A stretch of 8,274 bases of DNA. It comes from an uncultured Flavobacteriaceae bacterium. Its GTDB lineage: Bacteria; Bacteroidota; Bacteroidia; Flavobacteriales; Flavobacteriaceae. Both the position numbers and the translations under genes were made by a program. Where the stretch lies: NCBI GenBank assembly GCA_938041595.1, contig CALITN010000131.1, forward strand, positions 1-8,274. The letters are read 5' to 3'. The notes beneath the pieces were generated by a model that worked only from the letters and a program-made list of their open reading frames with translations, did no database searches and was not told the origin of the DNA. This document shows, one piece after another, positions 1 to 6,537 of this stretch. How positions within the stretch are numbered: position 1 is the first letter of the stretch; each line of letters starts with the position of its first letter.

Positions 1-1
1 A

Positions 2-142
2 ATCAGACTTAAATATTTAGGACTTTCATTAACCTCATTTGCCATTCTATTTAAACTTATGTCATGGCAGTATGCTCAGTATTTACTCATCATCGGTTTA
101 AGTTTATTAGGAATTTACTTTTTAATCAAGGTTATTAAATAA
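2..142 (+). CDS. C-terminal end of a small membrane protein with a GldL-like transmembrane pair (partial)
   Basis: An open frame enters from the left edge and ends at TAA 140-142, giving 46 residues. It holds two hydrophobic stretches: about YLGLSLTSFAILF, and after a short polar turn, YLLIIGLSLLGIYFLI, ending in a basic tail (K-V-I-K). Between them is F-K-L-M-S-W. This resembles the F-K-x-M-H-W-P-G-A loop between the two N-terminal helices of the gliding-motility protein GldL and of many small Bacteroidota membrane proteins. The tail stops straight after the second helix, so this is a short GldL-like membrane protein and not full-length GldL, which has a long cytoplasmic C-terminus. The gene converges on the catabolic operon with only 30 bases between the stops. 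The family link is from motif memory; the start and any N-terminal part lie outside the window. Confidence 0.6.
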   Translation: MRLKYLGLSLTSFAILFKLMSWQYAQYLLIIGLSLLGIYFLIKVIK

Positions 143-172
143 AAACAAGATTTATATTTTCGATGGCAGGCT

Positions 173-1078
173 TTAATCAATTTGATCTGAAACGAGCAAA
201 ATGGTCAGGGCTTCAAAGTCCTTTTTTTGAGCTAGTTCTTGCTGTGCTATTTGGTGAAGCTGATTTATACGATCACTTATTTTTGGGTTAGAAAGTATCG
301 GTGACAGACGATCCGATTGCTTCATTTGATTGATTTCGGCTTGTGTGGGCAAACGATCGAGATTGCCCAATCGACCAAGGTTGTTTCCTGTGAGTACGAT
401 ACTATTTTGAACGCTCTGAGGCAATTGATCCACACCAATTCCAATGTTTGAATTGGGTTTGGGAATTTGGAATAGTGCTTCTGGACGGATTTGGGCATAC
501 CAACTTCCACCCATTCGTGCTACCCAGTTTATTTTTTGAATGGCTAGCGTACCATCACTGTTCAAACAGCGATCTTGAAAATGCATCAGTAACACTTCTG
601 CAATCACGAGGTTTCCCGCCCCTGGATTTTCGCCCAATGGAATGGTCTTTTGGACTTTACACTCAAACGCAATGGGAGCCTCGCCTACGCGCGGGGGGAT
701 TACTCTGGTACTTTGTAGCGGTGTCAATCCCGATTTGACAAATTCATTTACTCCTTTTTTATAAGGGGTACTCGAAAGAGACATTTGTTCCACCATTGGA
801 TGATCAATAATATTGATAACCACTTCATCTACTTCCATCACATTGGTCAGCGTGTGTTTTAGGCTGTTGTCTCTGCCGCTTCTGGAGGGAGAAAAAATCA
901 ATATTGGCGGATTGGAACTAAACACATTGAAAAAGCTAAATGGACTCAGATTGATATTTCCCTTAGCATCTATTGTACTAGCAAAACAAATGGGTCGTGG
1001 TACTACGGCTGAGAGCAAGTGCTGATGAACTGTTTTCGGGTCCAGTTGACTGGGATCAAGGGTGGTGTATGTATTCAT
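173..1078 (-). CDS. Flavin reductase-family (FMN-binding split barrel) protein with C-terminal extension
   Basis: A 301-residue protein and the last gene of the homogentisate operon. Residues about 20-190 look like a flavin-reductase-like split-barrel domain: the R28-P-I-C-F-A-S-T-I start, the N43-L-S-P-F-S-F-F-N flavin-contact segment, N56-P-P-I-L, and a late W185-V-A-R-M-G-G-S-W-Y. Members of this fold bind FMN and either reduce it with NAD(P)H or use it in other redox chemistry. Residues about 200-301 are an added tail with G213-I-G-V-D-Q-L-P and T230-G-N-N-L-G-R-L-G-N motifs and a helical, Gln/Leu-rich end. I cannot assign a function to that tail. There is no signal peptide, so it is probably cytoplasmic. 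Its ATG overlaps the fahA TGA by four bases (ATGA, 1075-1078), which implies translational coupling. A role in aromatic amino acid breakdown is inferred from position only; the substrate and flavin partner are unknown. Confidence 0.85.
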   Translation of the reverse strand: MNTYTTLDPSQLDPKTVHQHLLSAVVPRPICFASTIDAKGNINLSPFSFFNVFSSNPPILIFSPSRSGRDNSLKHTLTNVMEVDEVVINIIDHPMVEQMSLSSTPYKKGVNEFVKSGLTPLQSTRVIPPRVGEAPIAFECKVQKTIPLGENPGAGNLVIAEVLLMHFQDRCLNSDGTLAIQKINWVARMGGSWYAQIRPEALFQIPKPNSNIGIGVDQLPQSVQNSIVLTGNNLGRLGNLDRLPTQAEINQMKQSDRLSPILSNPKISDRINQLHQIAQQELAQKKDFEALTILLVSDQID

Positions 1079-2292
1079 TGACTGGGTAAGATTTTAGTTG
1101 AAACTTCTCCAAAACCTACTCGAATGGTTCCTTTTTCGCCATAAGCACGCATGGTGACAGTGTCTCCATCAAGAATAAATTTCCGAGTTGATCCATCTTC
1201 TAGAGTAATTGGTTTTGTTCCCGCCCAAGATAATTCAAGCATTGAACCGTAAGATGATTTCTCGGGTCCCGAGATAGTCCCAGAAGCCATCAAGTCTCCA
1301 ACTCTGACATTGCAACCATTGACAGTGTGATGGGACAGTTGTTGCGCCATATTCCAGTACATATATTTAAAATTGGACTTGCTCACGAGGGTTTCTTTAC
1401 CGTTTTCAGGGCGGATACCGACTTCTAAATTTAGGTCATAGTTTTTCATTCCTTTGTATTGTAAATAGGGCAAAACCTCTGGGTCTTGCTTGGGTCCAGA
1501 GACACGAAAGGGTTCGAGAGCCTCCAAAGGAATGACCCAGGGGGAGATGGAGGAAGCAAAGTTTTTTCCTAAAAAAGGTCCTAGAGGGACATATTCCCAT
1601 TTCTGTATATCACGAGCTGACCAATCGTTGAAAACCACCATTCCAAAGATGTAATCTTCCGCTTTTTCGACGGAAATTTCTTGTCCTAGCGAATTTTCTT
1701 TTCCAACAACAAAGGCCATCTCTAGTTCAAAATCGAGACGTTCGGTGGCTTTGAAAACAGGAAGAGTTTGGTCTTTTGGGAGTATTTGTCCTTTGGGGCG
1801 CACAATGGGCTGGCCACTGGGGATAATTGATGAGGCACGCCCGTGATAGCCCACGGGGATATGTTTCCAATTTGGCAATAGTGCATTGTCGGGGTCACGA
1901 AACATTTTGCCTACGTTGGTAGCATGTTCTATACTGGAGTAAAAGTCTGTGTAATCCCCCACTCGGATTGGCAAGTGCAGCGTTGCATCGGACTGAGGAA
2001 CAAAAAGAGCGTCTTTTTCGAAAAGAATAGGGTCTTCGGTAGCGATCCATTGTTGGATATCACGTCTTAGTTGGGAGGTTTTTTCTTTTCCCAAAGCAAT
2101 AAAATCATTGAGAAATTCTTGAGATAACACAGACCTATCAAAATCAAAGTCGTGGTATTGACTCAAGGCTTTTAAATCCAAAATATGATCGCCCAAGGCT
2201 ACCCCAACACGTGGTTGGGTTCCTCTGGTTGAAAAAATACCAAAAGGTAAATTGTGGATTGAAAAATCAGAGTTAGCAGGAATAGAGATCAT
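1075..2292 (-). CDS. fahA: Fumarylacetoacetase (fumarylacetoacetate hydrolase)
   Basis: A 405-residue enzyme that hydrolyses 4-fumarylacetoacetate to fumarate and acetoacetate, the last step of phenylalanine/tyrosine breakdown. It is full length and of the eukaryote-like FAH type (mammalian FAH is slightly longer, about 420 residues), with an N-terminal SH3-like part (about 15-110) and a C-terminal catalytic beta-roll. The known active site is all present by motif alignment to mouse FAH. The metal ligands are D116 (in DYTDF), E189 and E191 (in DFELEM) and D223 (in FNDWSARD). The catalytic or substrate-binding residues are H123 (in EHATNVG), R132, Q230, K243 (in LGKNFA) and E353 (in GSMLELSW). 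The start is one base after the hmgA stop (TAG at 2294-2296), and the end overlaps the flavin-reductase-like gene by four bases. It is cytoplasmic. No truncation or missing key residue is seen. Confidence 0.97.
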   Translation of the reverse strand: MISIPANSDFSIHNLPFGIFSTRGTQPRVGVALGDHILDLKALSQYHDFDFDRSVLSQEFLNDFIALGKEKTSQLRRDIQQWIATEDPILFEKDALFVPQSDATLHLPIRVGDYTDFYSSIEHATNVGKMFRDPDNALLPNWKHIPVGYHGRASSIIPSGQPIVRPKGQILPKDQTLPVFKATERLDFELEMAFVVGKENSLGQEISVEKAEDYIFGMVVFNDWSARDIQKWEYVPLGPFLGKNFASSISPWVIPLEALEPFRVSGPKQDPEVLPYLQYKGMKNYDLNLEVGIRPENGKETLVSKSNFKYMYWNMAQQLSHHTVNGCNVRVGDLMASGTISGPEKSSYGSMLELSWAGTKPITLEDGSTRKFILDGDTVTMRAYGEKGTIRVGFGEVSTKILPSQ

Positions 2293-2293
2293 A

Positions 2294-3460
2294 CTAATGG
2301 GTTTTGTCTAACCAAGATTTAAAATAGTCACCATCGTCAATTTTTAGTGCGTCTTCGGTAACTTTTAAGGGTTTAAAGGTGTCAATCATTACAGCAAGTT
2401 CTTTAGTGGCTTTCTTACCAATGCTTCCTTCGTAGGTTCCCGGATGAGGTCCGTGCGGAATTCCAGCAGGGTGTAATGAAATATGTCCCGGTCCAATATC
2501 AGTGCGACTCATAAAGTCACCATCAACATAATACAACATTTCATCAGAATCAATATTTGAATGATTGTAGGGTGCGGGAATAGCCAAGGGATGATAGTCA
2601 TACAAACGAGGACAAAAAGAACAGATCACAAAGGCATCGGTTTCAAATGTTTGATGCACGGGAGGGGGCTGATGCACACGACCCGTTATGGGTTCAAAAT
2701 TGTGAATGGAAAAGCCATAAGGATAATTATATCCGTCCCAACCCGCAACATCAAAAGGATGACTGGCGTAGGTAAGCGTATGCATCCAGCCTTCTTTTTT
2801 GACCTTTAAAATAAAACTTCCTTTTTCATCGTAGGTTTCAAGTTGCTGTGGGAGTATGTAATCACGCTCACAAAAAGGGGAATTTTCCATCAGTTGCCCA
2901 AACCAATTTCGATATCTTTTGGGAGTATAAATAGGGTGAAAGGACTCGGCAAAGAGCAAGTGATTGTCTTGGGTTTCAAAATCAATTTGATAGATCATTC
3001 CTCGAGGGATGATTAAATAGTCTCCAGGTCTGAATGGGATTTGCCCCATAAAAGTTCTTAAAATGCCGTTTCCTTTGTGTACAAAAAGCATTTCATCGGC
3101 ATCGGCATTTTTGTAGAAATAGGAGGTTAGCGATTCCGTCGGAGCCGCCACCCCAATATGAATGTCATTGTTTACCAATAAAGGAACACGCGATTCTAAA
3201 AAATCATTTTTAGCAGGTACATCAAAGCTGATGAGTTTTCGCGAGTGAATATTATTGGGAACGGCAATTTTTGGACGAACATCCATAGGACGATCAATTT
3301 GCTTTACTTGCGTGGGCCGATGGTGATGATAAAGCAAACTTGACATTCCGTCAAAACCAATGGTTCCAAAGAGTTCTTCATGAAAAAGACTCCCGTCTGC
3401 TTTTCGAAATTGCGTGTGTCGCTTTTCTGGTATTTTTCCTAACTGGTGATATACAGGCAT
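2294..3460 (-). CDS. hmgA: Homogentisate 1,2-dioxygenase (short form)
   Basis: A 388-residue Fe(II) bicupin that opens the homogentisate ring with O2 to give maleylacetoacetate. It is shorter than the proteobacterial and human enzymes (about 430-445 residues) but carries the family core: G32-T-I-G-F-D-G near the N-terminus, W240-D-G-Y-N-Y-P-Y-G-F, and R261-V-H-Q-P-P-P-V-H. The iron-site region is H300 followed by E307 (in NHSNIDSDEM), then H330 and H336 (LHPAGIPHGPHPG), which correspond to the human ligand area H335/E341 and H365/H371. The two cupin halves still look alike: DADEMLFV at 121-127 and DSDEMLYYV at 304-312, each followed by a G-x-x-x-x-x-P/H-x-G turn. It sits 11 bases after the hydroxylase stop and one base before fahA. 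HppD upstream supplies its substrate. The assignment is firm from motifs and context. Confidence 0.95.
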   Translation of the reverse strand: MPVYHQLGKIPEKRHTQFRKADGSLFHEELFGTIGFDGMSSLLYHHHRPTQVKQIDRPMDVRPKIAVPNNIHSRKLISFDVPAKNDFLESRVPLLVNNDIHIGVAAPTESLTSYFYKNADADEMLFVHKGNGILRTFMGQIPFRPGDYLIIPRGMIYQIDFETQDNHLLFAESFHPIYTPKRYRNWFGQLMENSPFCERDYILPQQLETYDEKGSFILKVKKEGWMHTLTYASHPFDVAGWDGYNYPYGFSIHNFEPITGRVHQPPPVHQTFETDAFVICSFCPRLYDYHPLAIPAPYNHSNIDSDEMLYYVDGDFMSRTDIGPGHISLHPAGIPHGPHPGTYEGSIGKKATKELAVMIDTFKPLKVTEDALKIDDGDYFKSWLDKTH

Positions 3461-3471
3461 GGGTAGACTTT

Positions 3472-5211
3472 TTAGTGTTCGTTTAAAAATAAGGACAATC
3501 CCTCATCAATCAAATGCACCACAGCGGGTTCTTTTTGTTTCATTGTTTGAAGAGTTTGTAGCGCTTTGTCTCCCCAAAGTGTATTTTTTTCCTTGAGACA
3601 GAGCGTATAAAAATTGAGTACTAGGAGCCAATCTTTGGGTTTGGCTTTGATTATTTTAGGCCCTATCAAATCAATTTTTGAATTAAAGTGACACGCTCCT
3701 TTATCAATTTGCTCGATGGCCAGATACAAATCATTGATTTTAGGTACTGGAGCCATGGATGGCATGGACTGCATTTTGTGTTTTTGAAAAGGGAAGTGCT
3801 GGGTATCAGCCGGACCCGCATAGGCAGAAGTGATCTTTTTTCCAATAGCCATATCGTATAATCCCCACTGGGGTTGATAAAGGATTTGATCTTGAAAACG
3901 TACGGTACATTCATCCAATGTAACCAACATTATTTTTCCAAATAAATTTCGCACACCTGTAATGACTTTGCCTTTTACAATGACTCCGCTTTCGAAATTC
4001 AATGCAATTGCATTCCCTTCAATAATGCCAAAAGCCTCAAGGTCGCTGGGAGTCATGTCCTCAATGGCAAGGTTGCATCCTTTTAATTTGCCTATCGGAG
4101 AGCCAAAGCCTTCTGCGTGATCAGCGCATCCATGACCGACGATTTCTTGATTTCTAAATGCAAGTGCTGTAGAGCCCTTGGTTTGAATATATGCCGCTAA
4201 TTGAGGATTGTTAGGATTGGAAATGATTTTATGAAATTGCCCCGAGATTTGAAGCCCAGTACTTAACTCTATCGTCCCAATCTCTTCTGATTGAATCAGT
4301 TTTTCAACACTTTCTTTTCCTCCCTTTCGAAGGCCCATTGTATTGGCAACTTCCTCCAAAACTTTGCTTAAATGCGCAAAGTCAGGGCTTACAAAAAGTT
4401 GTGGCTGGGGCTTAGTAATATCAAACTTTTGATGAATAACATCTATGGTAAAGAGGTGTTTTTTGACTTTATCAGACAAACACCATTGGCTCTCGCCGAT
4501 AGAAGAAAGGAGCCCGGCTCCATAGAGTTTGAAATCATTGGTGCTGCCAATCAAACCATATTCAACAGACCACCAATGTAAATTGCGTAATTGATCCATT
4601 TCAGAGGGTTTTACCGAACTGTTTTGTAAGCTGGTAACTTCTTGTGCTGCTTTTCGGATAGCTTCTTTTGGCGTGTTTTTGCTCTCCTTTAAAATCGATA
4701 AATTACGGATGGCATTGAATATTTTGGTATTGAAAGGAGAACTGATCGCTTTGGTCCCGATTTCACCAAAACGTTTTAAAAAAGCAGCATATTCTGGATT
4801 TACCAACATGGGAGCATGTCCAGCAGATTCATGAATAATATCGGGTGCCGGCGTATATTCAATATTTTTTAGTTGTCTTATTTCACTTGCTATCACCAGC
4901 ACATTATAGGCTTGAAATTCCATAAACGCACGTGGAGGAATAAATCCATTTACCGCCACTGCCGCCCACCCGATCTTTTTTAAAATCCTATTCATCCCAT
5001 ACAAACTCGGAATCTGATCGGGCGAAATTCCCGTAGCCTTTAATCCTTCTTGATAACTTTCATGTGCATGCTTTGTGAGAAAAGAAATGCTTTTGCGCAT
5101 CGTGTATTTCCATACGCATTGATCTATTGCCGTATAATACTCATAGGGTTGTGGTTTGATATACTGACGCAAATGTTCCGGCAGTCTCGCTAAAACCTCA
5201 TTCTCTATCAT
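3472..5211 (-). CDS. phhA: Pterin-dependent aromatic amino acid hydroxylase (probable phenylalanine 4-hydroxylase), long form
   Basis: A 579-residue protein. Residues about 5-290 match the biopterin-dependent hydroxylase catalytic domain. The 2-His-1-carboxylate iron site is H127 and H132 (PDIIHESAGHAPM) plus E217 (HWWSVEYGL), and the family motif GAGLLSSIGE follows at 231-240. There is no N-terminal ACT regulatory domain. Residues about 300-579 form an extension absent from short bacterial PhhA (about 260-300 residues) and from animal PheH; I recognise no known domain in it. Phenylalanine to tyrosine is the likely reaction, because the gene lies in the tyrosine/homogentisate operon. ATG 5209-5211 is chosen as start, one base after the hppD stop (TAATATG). 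The frame stays open to 5388, but that would add 59 residues overlapping hppD in another frame with no hydroxylase similarity. No pterin carbinolamine dehydratase (phhB) is present nearby. Confidence 0.9.
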   Translation of the reverse strand: MIENEVLARLPEHLRQYIKPQPYEYYTAIDQCVWKYTMRKSISFLTKHAHESYQEGLKATGISPDQIPSLYGMNRILKKIGWAAVAVNGFIPPRAFMEFQAYNVLVIASEIRQLKNIEYTPAPDIIHESAGHAPMLVNPEYAAFLKRFGEIGTKAISSPFNTKIFNAIRNLSILKESKNTPKEAIRKAAQEVTSLQNSSVKPSEMDQLRNLHWWSVEYGLIGSTNDFKLYGAGLLSSIGESQWCLSDKVKKHLFTIDVIHQKFDITKPQPQLFVSPDFAHLSKVLEEVANTMGLRKGGKESVEKLIQSEEIGTIELSTGLQISGQFHKIISNPNNPQLAAYIQTKGSTALAFRNQEIVGHGCADHAEGFGSPIGKLKGCNLAIEDMTPSDLEAFGIIEGNAIALNFESGVIVKGKVITGVRNLFGKIMLVTLDECTVRFQDQILYQPQWGLYDMAIGKKITSAYAGPADTQHFPFQKHKMQSMPSMAPVPKINDLYLAIEQIDKGACHFNSKIDLIGPKIIKAKPKDWLLVLNFYTLCLKEKNTLWGDKALQTLQTMKQKEPAVVHLIDEGLSLFLNEH

Positions 5212-5212
5212 A

Positions 5213-6349
5213 TTATAATGTTCCTCGAACAGCTTGTTCTCTTTCAATGGCTTCGAAAAGCGCTTTAAAATTCCCTTTTCCAAAAGATTGGGCACCTTTC
5301 CGTTGTATGATTTCAAAAAATAGGGTTGGACGGGGTTCAATCGGTTTGGTGAAAATTTGAAGTAAGTAACCCTCATCATCACGGTCAATTAGAACACCAA
5401 GTTCCTGAAGCGAATCGATGTCTTCATCAATATGTCCGACACGATCCAAAACCGTTTGATAATAGCTGTTGGGAATTTGTAAAAACTCAACTCCCCGGCT
5501 TCGCAAGGCGCGGACCGTTCCCACAATATCGTCAGTAGCCACTGCCAGATGCTGAACGCCCTCACCTTCATAAAAATCAAGGTATTCATCCACCTGCGAA
5601 CGTTTGAGTCCTTGGGCCGGTTCGTTGATAGGAAACTTAATACGTCCGTTGCCATTGCTCACCACCTTGCTCATTAGGGCGGTATATTCCGTTGAGATAT
5701 CCTTATCGTCAAAGGTTAGAATGTTGGTGAATCCCATGACTTCTTCATAGAAACCAACCCATGTATTCATCTGTCCCAGTTTTACGTTCCCAACCATATG
5801 GTCAATGTATTTGAATCCGACCGATGGAGGATTGAAATCGGGGGTTTCCCATTTCACAAAACCCGGTAAAAAATGTCCGGTATATTCAGTTCGCTCCACA
5901 AATACATGAACCGTTTCTCCATAGGTATAAATCCCCGAACGTACCATTTTTCCATCTTGATAATCTGTGATTATGGGTTTCATATAGGAGCGTGCTCCCT
6001 TTCCAATCGCGGTTTCGTAAGCAGCTGTGGCATCATTTACCCAAAGAGCTACTACCTTCACACCATCGCCATGATTATCAATATGCTTCCCGATAGCTGT
6101 TTTGCTTTTAAGTGGGGAGGTTAAGACAAGTTTGATCGCTCCTTGAACCACAACATAGCTTTCACGATCTTTCAAACCTGTTGCTAGTCCTGCATAGGCA
6201 AATGATTGAAAACCGAATGCCGACTTATAAAAATGGGCTGCTTGCTTTGAGTTGCTGACGTAGAGCTCAACATAATCGGTGCCATTCAATGGCATAAAAT
6301 CTTGGGCTTCCGAATAAATCTTAGGGAGTGTCAAATCTAAATTAGACAT
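5213..6349 (-). CDS. hppD: 4-hydroxyphenylpyruvate dioxygenase
   Basis: A 378-residue, full-length Fe(II) enzyme that converts 4-hydroxyphenylpyruvate and O2 to homogentisate and CO2. It has two vicinal-oxygen-chelate (glyoxalase-like) domains, about 20-155 and 178-340. The three iron ligands are visible: H184 (YIDHMVGNV), H267 (GVQHLAVAT) and E346 (LFFEIIQR). The C-terminal helix gate is typical (QRKGAQSFGKGNFKALFEAIE), with the F361 region closing the active site. It is the first gene of the five-gene minus-strand operon. The start ATG 6347-6349 lies close behind a Bacteroidota-type promoter and a palindrome facing a divergent marR gene. The stop (TAA 5213-5215) is one base from the hydroxylase ATG. 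It is cytoplasmic. All key residues are intact. Confidence 0.97.
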   Translation of the reverse strand: MSNLDLTLPKIYSEAQDFMPLNGTDYVELYVSNSKQAAHFYKSAFGFQSFAYAGLATGLKDRESYVVVQGAIKLVLTSPLKSKTAIGKHIDNHGDGVKVVALWVNDATAAYETAIGKGARSYMKPIITDYQDGKMVRSGIYTYGETVHVFVERTEYTGHFLPGFVKWETPDFNPPSVGFKYIDHMVGNVKLGQMNTWVGFYEEVMGFTNILTFDDKDISTEYTALMSKVVSNGNGRIKFPINEPAQGLKRSQVDEYLDFYEGEGVQHLAVATDDIVGTVRALRSRGVEFLQIPNSYYQTVLDRVGHIDEDIDSLQELGVLIDRDDEGYLLQIFTKPIEPRPTLFFEIIQRKGAQSFGKGNFKALFEAIEREQAVRGTL

Positions 6350-6352
6350 AAT

Positions 6353-6384
6353 TGTATTTTTGTTTCACACGAAACAAAAATACA
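6353..6384. promoter_or_regulatory. Perfect 14+14 bp palindrome, probable MarR-family operator
   Basis: The left arm TGTATTTTTGTTTC (6353-6366) and right arm GAAACAAAAATACA (6371-6384) are exact reverse complements around a four-base centre ACAC. It lies between hppD (start 6349) and the divergent marR gene (start 6538), the usual place for a MarR dimer site. It covers the predicted -7 element and start point of the operon, so binding should block hppD transcription. A stem-loop in RNA is also possible but fits poorly, since only part of it would be transcribed from the hppD promoter. The repeat is seen directly; the regulator pairing is inference. Confidence 0.8.
6355..6362 (+). promoter_or_regulatory. 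Possible -7 element of a divergent marR promoter
   Basis: Because the palindrome is symmetric, TATTTTTG also reads on the plus strand in the left arm and matches TAnnTTTG exactly. It would start transcription near 6369 toward marR, leaving a leader of roughly 170 bases. No TTG -33 element is found 17-23 bases upstream (that region is inside hppD), so this may be a weak promoter or simply a consequence of the symmetry. Confidence 0.35.
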
Positions 6385-6401
6385 TAATTTTTTTGACCCA
6401 A
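6375..6401 (-). promoter_or_regulatory. Predicted Bacteroidota-type promoter of the hppD operon
   Basis: Read on the minus strand, TTG (6401-6399) is followed after 16 bases by TATTTTTG (6382-6375), an exact match to the -7 consensus TAnnTTTG of Bacteroidota primary sigma factor promoters. The spacer is one base shorter than the usual 17-23 range, and includes a run of seven A. Transcription would begin near 6368, in the centre of the palindrome, leaving a leader of about 20 bases before the hppD ATG. The right arm of the palindrome contains the -7 element. Confidence 0.65.
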
Positions 6402-6537
6402 AATGGTGCAGAATTTAAAACGTGTCAGTTGGAGGTCGGTTTCAAAAGGCAAAAACCTATATTTATAGCATCAGGAAGCCTCTTGTCCATGTTTTAAAGG
6501 GTAAGTTCTTGCTGCAGTGTATAGGAAATCAAAAAGC

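Noticed and set aside
143..172. Search for a two-way terminator between the converging genes
   Set aside because: No stem-loop with a T tract is visible in the 30-base gap.
448..738. Open frame of 96 codons on the plus strand
   Set aside because: It lies wholly antisense to the flavin-reductase-like gene, which has clear family motifs; the translation shows no recognisable domain.
813..1025. Open frame of 70 codons on the plus strand
   Set aside because: Antisense shadow of the N-terminal part of the flavin-reductase-like gene.
5389..5655. Minus-strand frame of 88 codons inside hppD
   Set aside because: Alternate frame within a well-supported enzyme gene; no family similarity.
5873..6124. 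Plus-strand frame of 83 codons inside hppD
   Set aside because: Antisense to the intact N-terminal domain of hppD; composition typical of a shadow frame.
6429..6465. TTG at 6429 and TATATTTA at 6458 as a marR promoter
   Set aside because: The spacer is 26 bases, longer than the usual 17-23, and the -7 match is imperfect; kept only as an alternative to the palindrome promoter.
6403..6468. A 21-residue ATG frame in the leader of marR (M-V-Q-N-L-K-R...)
   Set aside because: Short, ends 70 bases before marR, and has no run of regulatory codons (no Phe or Tyr cluster) that would suggest attenuation; chance is the simpler explanation.
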